NCBI GenBank assembly: GCA_023459355.1
Contig: JAEWUM010000033.1
Span: 80,803-144,802 of the forward strand
DNA: 64,000 bases
Origin: Bacteroidota bacterium
Lineage (GTDB): Bacteria; Bacteroidota; Bacteroidia; Bacteroidales; Paludibacteraceae
Direction of reading: 5' to 3'
The notes under the pieces are model-generated. The model ran no database searches. It saw only the letters and a program-made list of their open reading frames with translations, and was not told the DNA's origin. This document shows, in pieces, positions 35,755 through 44,745 of the stretch. A program made the position numbers and the translations under genes. Positions within the stretch are counted from its first letter, which is position 1, and each line of letters starts with the position of its first letter.

Positions 35755-38700
35755 ATGAAAACCACATACATAAAATACATCAGCTTTTTTCTGTTATTTG
35801 CTTTTCACCTCAATGCAGGAACAATCTATTCTTTTGAAGATGGAATGGTTCCTGCTGTTTTTAAAGCAAAACGGGGCGCTTTATCCGTCAGCTCGCAACG
35901 GGCAAAGTTGGGTTCCCGCTCTCTTCGCTGGAACTGGATTGCCAACGATACGCTTGTGGCTGCACCACTCTCCATGAACACAGCCAGCATCCAGGCTAAC
36001 GGGGGAATTACGACATGGATATATAACGAGAATCCTGCTAATCAAAAGTTGGTTTTGTGGTTTTATGAATACGAATTTTCCACCACACGGCGATGCAGCC
36101 TGGAAGTCAGCCTGAATTTCAAAGGGTGGCGTTGTATCTGGGCGCGTTTCAGAGCCGATATGGGACATACGGGATACACCCTGCGAAGCATGAAATGGGA
36201 ATCGCCGAAATCGGGTTCGGGAACTTTATATATTGATTATCTCGAGTTTGTGGATAACGTGTCGTGGGAGCGCATCTCAGACCTGCAATATAAGGTTAAC
36301 AATACCTCCGCTGAGCTGGTCGATTTTGTTGCCGTCAGAAATTATCCTCCACAAGCTCCCGCAAATATTGTTACACAAGAGCAGAAAGATGCTGTACAAA
36401 CGCTCAAAAAACGGATTGACGACTGGCATCTGGGAAGCGGACAATTTGACGATAATCCGGTTTTTATTTCACGCAAGAACTCATTTAACAGCTATGTGCA
36501 AACGGCTTTGAACAGGGTTCCGGATTTGTCGCTCGAAACACTCCCTGATGGTACTGTTAATGGAGAAGGTTTATATCCGATGGATTTCTACAATACGGTT
36601 GTTGATGGTGTAAATGTAAAAACATTCAGGGATGTCAATGAAAAATATATGATTCAGTTGGCTTATGATGCTATAAAAAACGACAAAGCGAGTTCGCGTG
36701 AATTGATACTGAAAATTTTTGACTGGTACCACGATCAGGGATGGGCCGACGGAAGTGCATTAGGCCGACTTCGTTTTGAAATGCTGAGAAGTTCCGGGTT
36801 CTTTCATGCGGCTTATTTGATGAGAGACGCGATGACAACAGACCGATATGAACGGGTTATGAAAGCTTTTTACTGGTATAGTTTGTTTGGAAATGTATAT
36901 GTTACACCCGAAAATAAAGGAGAAACAGCTGATCAGATAAGAGCACTTATGATGCCAAAATTACTGTATGCTGTTGCCATGCAGGATGAGAAACAACAGG
37001 TTGCAGCCTTGCAAAGTTTTAAAGCGTATGCCGACAATGCTTTTTCGCCGGCGCAGGGTTATCTCGGATGTCTGAAACCCGACTATTCGGGATATCATCA
37101 TCGCGGACCCTATTACAGTGCATATTATCCTGATGCCTTGTATATAGGCGCTTTGATATACTATTTACTTTCGGATACACCTTATGCACTCAGCACAGAA
37201 ACCTATAACCATTTGAAAAACGGATTGCTCACCTTCCGGTTCATGTGCGCGGGGTATGATGTCCCGGGTGCAACGACCGGACGTTTCCCCACTCAAACCC
37301 AGGTTTTGGACAAACTGCTACCTGCCTATGCATACCTGGCGCTTGCAACGGAGACTCCTGATGCCGGACTGACGCAGGCATTTAAAAGTTATTGGTTTCC
37401 GGCAATAGAACCGCTTAAATCATTGATTTCAAGAGTACGTTCTGATATTACCTTTAAAAATGCCCCGGGAGAAGTCGAGAAAATGCTCGCGTTATCGTTA
37501 TCTCCACTCCCGGCTGAAAAAAATCCTGTCGGGACGAAGTTTATGCCTTATTCGGGATTACTGATCTCAAGACAGTCCGATTGGATACTGACTGCCAAAG
37601 GATACAGTAAATACATCTGGGATTTTGAAAGTTCCTCGACTGAAAATCTTTACGGCAGGTACCTGAGTTACGGACATATCGAGTTGTCAAACATAAAAAA
37701 CGGTTTTAAAAGTTACAGACCTGCGAATGCTGCATGGGATTGGAGTCATATTCCGGGAACAACAACGAAGTATCTTACAAAAGATGAACTTAATGCTCAA
37801 AATAATGGCGCTTTACACCGGAATTTCTCTGATGAAGCTTTTTTGGGAGGAATTGCATTCAATCAAACCAGTTCGGTTTTTGCCAATCATTTGCATGATA
37901 ACACATTCGATAAGAGTTTTTATGCCCGGAAATCTGTTTTCCAGTTCGATAGCATTTACACTTGCCTGGGAAGCGGAATAAAAAGCAGTGACAATGGTCA
38001 TGCGGTTCATACAACCCTGTTTCAGAATCAAAAAGTAAATGCTTCGGATGTTCTACTTATCAATGGCGGCGAATCGGTTCAAAACCAGACCGGGTTAACC
38101 ATACCTGCTATTAAGGATAACTACGGTAATGCATATCTGGTAAAAGAAGGAAGCGTCAGTACAGAGCTTGGTTCTTCTTTCTTGACGGCTTTTGTTAATC
38201 ATGGGAAGGCCGTGAAAAACGGAAAATATGCCTATCAGATTATAACCGGAGTTTCAGATGAGGATTTGGAAGTTCTAAGTGTTTCGCAAAACAATCCTGT
38301 TGAAGTATTGAAGTTCAATGAATCTGCACACATTGTTCATCATCATCCCTCAAAGACATTTGCTGCCGTTGTTTTTGATGTTTCTGCTGCTGTAAATACC
38401 GGAAAATTATATGGGGTGAACATTCCTGCGATTATTGTAATGCAGGAACGTGATGACACACTTGAAATAGCTTTTTCCGATCCTGATATGCACAGACCAA
38501 GCGCTTCCGATATTTCATCATTATCCGGCGATGCGATAAGAGCAGCAGGAAATGTTTCCACAGTCAGCATGGAGTTAAATGGTGAATTTGAATTGATTTC
38601 GTCAGATGTGGATGTGTCGGTGTTAAAGACCGTTCCGGGGAAAACCACCATCGAGTATGCAGGTGCGAAGGCAGGAGAAACATACCGCGTTTTACTGAAA

Positions 38701-38967
38701 TTGCCTGCGACATCAGTTACAGAACAGGGAGATTCGACCGGAATAAGGTTCCGGCTTTACAACAGGAATAATCATGTTTACAGGATAGAATCTGATTCGG
38801 GGAGCGTGTTTAATTATACAATATTAAACCTGACCGGCTCTCTGTTGTTTGGCAAAAAAAATGTGATGTTCGCCGATGATATTAGTTTACAGGATCTTCC
38901 GGGTGGAATTTATTTTTTAAATCTGCACTCGGAAGATGGAAGAAAGTGTATGAGGTTATTACGTTAA
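35755..38967 (+). CDS. Divergent PL8 family lyase with T9SS sorting domain
   Basis: This 1070-residue fourth PL8 protein has a signal peptide ending near LNAG, the N-terminal galactose-binding-like domain (YSFEDGMVPAVFK, NFKGWRCIWARF), the helical toroid and beta domains. Expected catalytic positions are His449, Arg510 (TGRFP) and Glu625 (WDFESS). However, the His-to-Tyr segment is HHRGPYYSAYYP: Tyr457 lies 8 residues after His449, while the other three paralogues and P. vulgaris chondroitinase ABC have 7. A one-residue insertion, or use of the neighbouring Tyr, is implied. NLYGRYLSYG and AWDWSHIPGTTT (Ser replacing the usual Asn) are also variant. It ends in a type A T9SS tail (FNYTILNLTGSLLFG, GGIYFLNL). 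Substrate may be unusual. Confidence 0.85.
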   Translation: MKTTYIKYISFFLLFAFHLNAGTIYSFEDGMVPAVFKAKRGALSVSSQRAKLGSRSLRWNWIANDTLVAAPLSMNTASIQANGGITTWIYNENPANQKLVLWFYEYEFSTTRRCSLEVSLNFKGWRCIWARFRADMGHTGYTLRSMKWESPKSGSGTLYIDYLEFVDNVSWERISDLQYKVNNTSAELVDFVAVRNYPPQAPANIVTQEQKDAVQTLKKRIDDWHLGSGQFDDNPVFISRKNSFNSYVQTALNRVPDLSLETLPDGTVNGEGLYPMDFYNTVVDGVNVKTFRDVNEKYMIQLAYDAIKNDKASSRELILKIFDWYHDQGWADGSALGRLRFEMLRSSGFFHAAYLMRDAMTTDRYERVMKAFYWYSLFGNVYVTPENKGETADQIRALMMPKLLYAVAMQDEKQQVAALQSFKAYADNAFSPAQGYLGCLKPDYSGYHHRGPYYSAYYPDALYIGALIYYLLSDTPYALSTETYNHLKNGLLTFRFMCAGYDVPGATTGRFPTQTQVLDKLLPAYAYLALATETPDAGLTQAFKSYWFPAIEPLKSLISRVRSDITFKNAPGEVEKMLALSLSPLPAEKNPVGTKFMPYSGLLISRQSDWILTAKGYSKYIWDFESSSTENLYGRYLSYGHIELSNIKNGFKSYRPANAAWDWSHIPGTTTKYLTKDELNAQNNGALHRNFSDEAFLGGIAFNQTSSVFANHLHDNTFDKSFYARKSVFQFDSIYTCLGSGIKSSDNGHAVHTTLFQNQKVNASDVLLINGGESVQNQTGLTIPAIKDNYGNAYLVKEGSVSTELGSSFLTAFVNHGKAVKNGKYAYQIITGVSDEDLEVLSVSQNNPVEVLKFNESAHIVHHHPSKTFAAVVFDVSAAVNTGKLYGVNIPAIIVMQERDDTLEIAFSDPDMHRPSASDISSLSGDAIRAAGNVSTVSMELNGEFELISSDVDVSVLKTVPGKTTIEYAGAKAGETYRVLLKLPATSVTEQGDSTGIRFRLYNRNNHVYRIESDSGSVFNYTILNLTGSLLFGKKNVMFADDISLQDLPGGIYFLNLHSEDGRKCMRLLR

Positions 38968-39047
38968 TATTATTTATTCAAAAAAAACGGGGTACCATGT
39001 TTGCGCCCGGTAATGATAGGTAGTCATAAATTATAAGTTATTTTTAT

Positions 39048-40601
39048 ATGCAGAAAAGTCTGATTTTAACATCTGTTGCGCTGGTAAGTCTGAGTTCATG
39101 TCATCAGCAGGCTTTGAGAAAGAAGCAGCCCAATATCATCTTTATGATGACCGATGACCATACCACACAGGCTATGACGTGTTATGGTGGAACATTGATA
39201 CAAACACCCAATCTCGACAGAATTGCCAACGAAGGGATGCGTTTTGATAATTGTTATGTCACCAATGCTATTTCAGGTCCTTCACGGGCATGCATTCTTA
39301 CCGGAAAATTCAGTCATGTGAATGGGTACAAAGATAATTTCTCCACTGCGTTCAATGGAGATCAGCAAACTTTCCCAAAACTGTTTCAGCAAGCCGGATA
39401 TCAGACTGCTATGATAGGGAAGTGGCACCTGATATCTCAACCTCAGGGATTTGACTACTGGAGTATTCTTTCCGGAGATCATGAACAGGGACATTACTAT
39501 CAGCCTGAGTTCAACGAAAATGGTAAAATCATCACCGAACAAGGGTATGTAACCGACATCGTTACGGATAAAACAATACGATTTCTGGAAAAACGTGATA
39601 AGTCTAAACCTTTTATGGTTATGTACCATCAAAAAGCTCCTCACAGAAACTGGATGCCCGCACAACGCCACCTGGGTAAATTCAATGATGTCGTTTTCAA
39701 GGAACCGGCAAACTTGTTTGACAACTACGAAACCCGTTCACGTGCCGCATCAGAACAGGATATGAGTGTTGAAAAAACGCTCAAAGACCGCTGGGATCTA
39801 AAAATAGCCACGCGCGAAGAGTTAAATGATACGACCAATAAAGATAAGTTTTATCAGGCATACCACCGGATGACGGATAAAGAAAAAGACCGCTGGGATC
39901 AGGCTTATGCCGGAAGAATCAAAGAATTCCGGGAGAAGAAGATGGAAGGTAAAGAATTGGTCAGATGGAAATATCAGCAATACATGCGCGATTATCTGGC
40001 AACAACACTCGCGGTGGACGATAACGTGGGGCGGCTGCTCAAATACCTCGAAGATATAGGAGAACTCGATAATACCATCATTGTATATACATCTGATCAG
40101 GGATTCTTCCTGGGCGAACATGGATGGTTCGATAAGCGGTTCATGTATGAGGAGTGCCAGCGAATGCCATTGCTGATCAGGTATCCTAAAGTAATCCGGG
40201 GCGGTTCATCGACCAATGCAATGACCATGAATGTTGATTTTGCTCCCACTTTACTGGATATGGCCGGTCTGAAGGTTCCCGCAGATATGCAGGGGAAATC
40301 TTTTCTTCCGGTGCTGAAGAACAAAGGTAAAGTTCCTGATAACTGGAGAAAATCAGTTTATTATCAGTATTATGAATATCCCGGAGAACACCATGTAAAA
40401 AGACATTATGGCATCAGAACCATTGATTATAAGCTGATACATTTTTATAATGACATTGACGAATGGGAATTATATGATTTAAAAAACGACCCTTTTGAAA
40501 TGAATAATGTATATCATGACCCATCGTATAAGGATATTAAGAATGCATTGATTGAGGAACTTCGTGCAACCCAAAAAGAGTTAAAAGTAGAAGAAATATA
40601 A
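39048..40601 (+). CDS. N-acetylglucosamine-6-O-sulfatase-like enzyme, lipoprotein
   Basis: This 517-residue lipoprotein (lipobox SLSSCHQ) matches, from memory, Bacteroides thetaiotaomicron BT4656, the GlcNAc-6-O-sulfatase of the heparin PUL. Shared stretches are PNIIFMMTDDHTTQAM, SGPSRACILTGKFSH, QTFPKL.QQAGYQTAMIGKWHLIS, YHQKAPHRNWMP, YTSDQGFFLGEHGWFDKRF and EECQRMPL. The formylglycine residue is Ser76 in Ser-Gly-Pro-Ser-Arg. The C-terminal part (HVKRHYGIRT, LIHFYNDIDEWELYDL) is the usual DUF4976-like end. It probably removes 6-O-sulfate from glucosamine at the non-reducing end after GH88 action. Anaerobic maturation of Ser-type sulfatases applies. Confidence 0.9.
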   Translation: MQKSLILTSVALVSLSSCHQQALRKKQPNIIFMMTDDHTTQAMTCYGGTLIQTPNLDRIANEGMRFDNCYVTNAISGPSRACILTGKFSHVNGYKDNFSTAFNGDQQTFPKLFQQAGYQTAMIGKWHLISQPQGFDYWSILSGDHEQGHYYQPEFNENGKIITEQGYVTDIVTDKTIRFLEKRDKSKPFMVMYHQKAPHRNWMPAQRHLGKFNDVVFKEPANLFDNYETRSRAASEQDMSVEKTLKDRWDLKIATREELNDTTNKDKFYQAYHRMTDKEKDRWDQAYAGRIKEFREKKMEGKELVRWKYQQYMRDYLATTLAVDDNVGRLLKYLEDIGELDNTIIVYTSDQGFFLGEHGWFDKRFMYEECQRMPLLIRYPKVIRGGSSTNAMTMNVDFAPTLLDMAGLKVPADMQGKSFLPVLKNKGKVPDNWRKSVYYQYYEYPGEHHVKRHYGIRTIDYKLIHFYNDIDEWELYDLKNDPFEMNNVYHDPSYKDIKNALIEELRATQKELKVEEI

Positions 40602-40618
40602 ACAAAAAACATAGTAGT

Positions 40619-42241
40619 ATGAAAATCAGATTTTTAAACGTATTATTAACTGCGACAGGTCTCCTGACACTCGTAGCCTGCAATTCCGGGAAACAACAAG
40701 CTGCCGAAGATAAAACTGACAATTACGATTCCCTGAATATCTATTTCGGTGATATTCATAATCATTGTAATCTAACATACGGACATGGAGATATGCGTGA
40801 GGCTTTTGAAGCGGCGAAACAACAGCTCGACTTTGTGTCGGTGACTCCACATGCTGCCTGGCCCGATATCCCGGGCAGGGATGATTCCCGTTTGTCGTGG
40901 GTGATTGATTACCATACTTCAGCTTTCGAAAGATTGCGTAAAACCGGTTGGCAGGAGTATGTGCGCATGACGAATGAATATAACAGGGAAGGTGAGTTTC
41001 TGACCTTCCTGTCGTATGAGTATCACAGCATGAAATATGGTGATCATGTGGCTTTGAATTACCGCCTGGATGCTCCTTTGCTGGAAGCGAATTCGGTTCC
41101 CGAACTGATGAAAAAACTAAAAGATGAAAAAGCATTTGTAACGCCTCATCACATGGGATATCAGGAAGGTTTCAGGGGGTATGCCTGGAAGTATTTTAAT
41201 CCCGGAAAAACGCCTTTTGTCGAAATCTATTCTCGTCACGGTCTGGCTGAAGAAGACCTGGGTGATTTTACCAACCTGCACGACATGGGACCTCGTAATT
41301 TTGAAGGAACCATGCTTTACGGTTTGAATCAGGGACATAAGTTCGGGGTAATCGGATCGACCGACCAACATGCCGGATATCCCGGAAGTTACGGCGACGG
41401 TCTTATTGCTGTTATTGCTCCGACCAATACCCGCGACGCCATTTGGGAAGCCATGGAGAAACGCCATGTTTATTGTGTTACAGGAGATAAAATCAAACTT
41501 GATTTCCGCATCAATGAAGCCATCATGGGGGATGAAATCAAAGGAAATAAAAGAAAAATCAGTGTTAAAGTAGAAGGTCAGAATTTTATCGATTACATGG
41601 ATATCATTAAAAACGGCAAACGCCTGGTGCGTGTCGATGGTCCTTTCTCGAATGAAAAGATTGATAAAGATGTTGTAAGAGCTAAAATTAAAGTGGAATT
41701 TGGTTGGAACCGTTTTGATGAACCGGTACACTGGCAGGGAAACCTGTCTCTCTCTGAAGGAACCATTCATCAGGTTACACCTTGTTTCAGGGGTGCCGCT
41801 TTTACTGCTCCGCAGAAAGATAAAATAGGAAAAACTGATTTGCATGGAACACTGGTCAATCGTATTCTTGAACAATCGGACCAAAAAGTGGTGTTGGATA
41901 TGTACACAACTAAAAACCCGAACACACTTACCCCGGCAACACAGGCTGTAATTTTAGATGTAACCATGCCGAAAAATGCAAAATTGACAGCCGATTTTAA
42001 CGGGAAAAAATTTGAATATACCATGGAGCAATTGCTGAACGGAACTTATTCAAACTTCATGATAGGTTGGTTGAGTGAAGCCATCCAGTTTCACCGGGCT
42101 GCCCCGGAACAGGCGTATACAATTGAATACGAGATGACTGATAACGAAGTTGAGCAAGATACGGATTATTATTATGTTCGTGTTCGTCAGCGTGATAATA
42201 ACTGGGCTTTCAGTTCTGCAATATGGGTTGATAAAGAGTAG
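40619..42241 (+). CDS. DUF3604/PHP-like metal-dependent lipoprotein of unknown function
   Basis: This 540-residue lipoprotein (lipobox LTLVACNSG) starts 17 bp after the GlcNAc-6-sulfatase-like gene. The first part has a PHP-like metal site: FGDIHNHCNLTYGHG (residues about 43-57), DFVSVTPHAAW, FLSYEYHSMKYGDH, VTPHHMGY, VEIYSRHG and GSTDQHAGYPG. These are the scattered His/Asp ligands expected for a trinuclear amidohydrolase-like centre, consistent with DUF3604. The C-terminal 200 residues look like a beta-rich domain (ISVKVEGQNFIDYMDIIKNG, YYYVRVRQRDNNWAFSSAIWV). Periplasmic or surface location is inferred. Its operon position makes it a candidate for an unassigned GAG-processing step. Confidence 0.8.
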   Translation: MKIRFLNVLLTATGLLTLVACNSGKQQAAEDKTDNYDSLNIYFGDIHNHCNLTYGHGDMREAFEAAKQQLDFVSVTPHAAWPDIPGRDDSRLSWVIDYHTSAFERLRKTGWQEYVRMTNEYNREGEFLTFLSYEYHSMKYGDHVALNYRLDAPLLEANSVPELMKKLKDEKAFVTPHHMGYQEGFRGYAWKYFNPGKTPFVEIYSRHGLAEEDLGDFTNLHDMGPRNFEGTMLYGLNQGHKFGVIGSTDQHAGYPGSYGDGLIAVIAPTNTRDAIWEAMEKRHVYCVTGDKIKLDFRINEAIMGDEIKGNKRKISVKVEGQNFIDYMDIIKNGKRLVRVDGPFSNEKIDKDVVRAKIKVEFGWNRFDEPVHWQGNLSLSEGTIHQVTPCFRGAAFTAPQKDKIGKTDLHGTLVNRILEQSDQKVVLDMYTTKNPNTLTPATQAVILDVTMPKNAKLTADFNGKKFEYTMEQLLNGTYSNFMIGWLSEAIQFHRAAPEQAYTIEYEMTDNEVEQDTDYYYVRVRQRDNNWAFSSAIWVDKE

Positions 42242-42245
42242 TTGA

Positions 42246-44516
42246 TTAAAACGGATACCCGATTGCCACATTCAGCATCAGATTTTCTTTTCTCCAATCT
42301 GATGCAAAAGGATTAAATTCTTGTACCACCCAGCGGTTACCCGGTGAAAGCCAGGGTTTCCGCAGGGGAGTGGCAAGATCGAATCGCAATACGAAGAAAG
42401 ATACGTCAAACCTTAATCCGATACCTGCGCCAACTGCCAGCTCATCAATACATGTACTGATATTAAACGGTGAACCGGTTGGCGACGGATTTGAAGGTTG
42501 TAGCCAGACATTCCCTGCATCGATAAACAGAGCGCCTTTCAGAAAACTGTAGATGTCGAAACGATATTCGGCATTAAGTTCGAGCTTGATATCGCCACCT
42601 AATTGTGTAAAGCCGCTGGAGTTCGTTTGCTGGTAACTACCGGGACCGACAGAATTAATCGGGAATGCCCGGATACTCGACGGTCCGCCACTGAAGAACT
42701 GCTTGTTATAAGGCAGGGTGGCTGAATTTCCATACGCTTTTGCCACACCTCCAATGAATCGCAGGGCAAGCAGGTGTTTGTCGCTGAAACGTTGATACAT
42801 ACGGCTATCTATGCCAATCTTGACAAACTGGGCGTAAACGGAACCTAAAAGAGTGACCGGATTATCATTCGAAGGTGTAACTCCTCCGATGGAGCTAATG
42901 GCTGAAAATACATTTCCTGCTGATTCAGCAGTTATATTCAGGTAAAATTGCGTGGGTTTCTTGCTGATGGTTTGTTCGTTGTAGGTATAAGCATAGCTCA
43001 TTCCGGCTACAAACTGTTCTTCATAACTCTTTTTAAGGATGGGGTTGGCGGCAAGCAAGTCCTGAAAAGCCTGTGATTCGTTCATCAGTTCTGTGTTGCT
43101 GACACTCACGGGATTCAGTTCGTGATCACTTTTGATGTCCTTTCTCCATTTATATCCGTAATTGAATTGTACATTCCGCAGATCGAAATAATCCATCCTC
43201 CGCATAAAATTGTATGATAAGACTATCCGGGTTTGTGGTGTATACAAGCGATTTGTAGCAGGAACACGGAATGGCACCAGTAAACGAGGGAAAATCAGTT
43301 CAATTTGAGGATTGAATGAATAAGAGAAGAGATTCTCGTTTAATCTGTTCAATTGAGCTTCAAAGGCTCCGGCCAGATTCAGTTTCAATAATTCGGACCC
43401 ACCAAAAGTATTTCTATTCAGTAAACTCACATTCATACGCGGACCAGTATAGTTATTCGATTTGGTTACCAAATCCATTTCGGCACGTAAGGTATTCAGG
43501 GGCAGGGGAGTGAGGCGAATATCTGCATTCAGCCGGTTGCTGTCGGTTTCAGTGAAATGTACCTGTACAAACCTGAAATTGCCCATCGACATCAACCGGT
43601 TCAATGTAAGTTGGTGATTTTGTCGTGTATACAATTCATGCTCATTCATAAACAGAGCCCGCTGTAAAACCGACGGACGAATTGGCTTACCGTTTAAATC
43701 ACTGATATAGCTTTTCTGATTATATGTTGTTGTATCTTTTATTGAGGATGACTGCAAGGTATAATGCTGATCAACCGAAACCTGTCCGATATAAAATGGT
43801 TTCAGCGCTTCTGCCGGTACGTCATTTTTTAAACTCAATTGCAGGTTGAAGGTATTGCCCCCGGATGCTAAGGTGTCAATCCTGAATATCAAATAGTCAG
43901 GATTAAAATAGAAATATCCTCTGTCTTTTAATAAAGCATCAATACGGATTCTTTCGTTTTTCAGCACATCAAGCTGATAAGCCATGCCAGGCTTAATCTG
44001 TGATGCCTGCGTGTTTTCAGCAAGTAGTTTTTGTATGTTGTTATCTCGAATATTAATGCTGTATTCGTTCAGTTTGTATGGGGCATGTACATCAGCCGTA
44101 TAAATCAGTTGGGCTGTTTTCTTTTTTTCTACAATCTTGCTGGTAGTGCGACTGTTAAATACCCCTATATTAAATAATTGTGTATCAATAATCTCCGATA
44201 CGGCTTCTTTTCTTACATCACGCAACAACACCGGTGGTTCTCCTTTTTCTTTCAACCATTTTTTGAATTTGCTTTTCGGGTTTTCACCTGCTATCTGATA
44301 GAGCCATAACCTGGGTCGCATGCCCAGTAAGCTGCTGTTGGGTTCTGGTCGCAATGCCTGTGAAGCGGTTGACTTTATACGGCTCTCATCAATTATCTCC
44401 TCGCTTTCCACATGTATTTCCGCACCGGTGTAAAGCAGTTCGCCTTCAGCCAGTCGCTTCGTACCTGTGCAGGATGCCAGAATAATAACGAGAAATATGT
44501 TATTTATTATTTTCAT
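42246..44516 (-). CDS. tamL: TamL: BamA/TamA-family outer-membrane assembly lipoprotein
   Basis: This 756-residue minus-strand protein starts at 44516, where MKIINNIFLVIILASC gives a clean lipobox (Cys16); the frame is open up to 44558 but that extension is encoded by the palindrome region. The N-terminal half has POTRA-like features (MAYQLDVLKNERIRIDALLKDRGYF), and the C-terminal half is a 16-stranded Omp85-type barrel (YNKQFFSGGPSSIRAFPINSVGPG containing the R-A-F loop-6-like motif, ending LNVAIGYPF). With TamB encoded upstream it forms the Bacteroidota TamL/TamB pair in envelope homeostasis. It converges on the PUL end with 4 bp between the stops. Confidence 0.85.
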   Translation of the reverse strand: MKIINNIFLVIILASCTGTKRLAEGELLYTGAEIHVESEEIIDESRIKSTASQALRPEPNSSLLGMRPRLWLYQIAGENPKSKFKKWLKEKGEPPVLLRDVRKEAVSEIIDTQLFNIGVFNSRTTSKIVEKKKTAQLIYTADVHAPYKLNEYSINIRDNNIQKLLAENTQASQIKPGMAYQLDVLKNERIRIDALLKDRGYFYFNPDYLIFRIDTLASGGNTFNLQLSLKNDVPAEALKPFYIGQVSVDQHYTLQSSSIKDTTTYNQKSYISDLNGKPIRPSVLQRALFMNEHELYTRQNHQLTLNRLMSMGNFRFVQVHFTETDSNRLNADIRLTPLPLNTLRAEMDLVTKSNNYTGPRMNVSLLNRNTFGGSELLKLNLAGAFEAQLNRLNENLFSYSFNPQIELIFPRLLVPFRVPATNRLYTPQTRIVLSYNFMRRMDYFDLRNVQFNYGYKWRKDIKSDHELNPVSVSNTELMNESQAFQDLLAANPILKKSYEEQFVAGMSYAYTYNEQTISKKPTQFYLNITAESAGNVFSAISSIGGVTPSNDNPVTLLGSVYAQFVKIGIDSRMYQRFSDKHLLALRFIGGVAKAYGNSATLPYNKQFFSGGPSSIRAFPINSVGPGSYQQTNSSGFTQLGGDIKLELNAEYRFDIYSFLKGALFIDAGNVWLQPSNPSPTGSPFNISTCIDELAVGAGIGLRFDVSFFVLRFDLATPLRKPWLSPGNRWVVQEFNPFASDWRKENLMLNVAIGYPF

Positions 44517-44546
44517 TTTTATAATTATTGTAGAACCCACGGCCAT

Positions 44547-44574
44547 GTAGAGACGCACGGCCGTGCGTCTCTAC
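44547..44574. repeat. GTAG-bordered 28-bp perfect palindrome, copy 1
   Basis: The left half is GTAGAGACGCACGG and the right half is its exact reverse complement. It is identical to the copies at 54907-54934 and 55286-55313. It lies just upstream of the TamL start, in the tamB-tamL spacer. GTAG at the foot of a palindrome is the recognition hallmark of REP elements used by RAYT enzymes. Confidence 0.95.
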
Positions 44575-44745
44575 ATTTCACATTTACCATTTTACGTTTC
44601 CCATTTCCCATTTTACGTTTCCCATTTTACGTTTCCCATTTCCCATTTCCCATTTCCCATTTTACGTTTCCCATTTCCCGTTTCCCGTTTTCCCGTTTCC
44701 CGTTTTCCTGTTTCCCGTTATTCATTATTCGTTATTCGTTATTCG
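44575..44745. repeat. TTTCCCA/TTTTACG tandem array with GTTATTC repeats
   Basis: About 150 bp of short degenerate units (CATTTTACGTTTCC, CATTTCC, then CGTTTCC) run directly from the palindrome. They pass into 4-5 units related to GTTATTC at 44717-44745, which form the last codons of tamB (ANNE). The unit length is 6-8 bp. It fills the tamB-tamL spacer and reads as low-complexity protein in several frames, which I do not consider coding. Confidence 0.9.

Noticed and set aside
40626..41135. 169-residue minus-strand frame
   Set aside because: It is a shadow of the DUF3604 gene with unlikely composition and no signal or domain.
41117..41884. 255-residue minus-strand frame opposite the DUF3604 gene
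   Set aside because: It is antisense to a gene with clear conserved motifs and has no recognisable features; it is a shadow frame.
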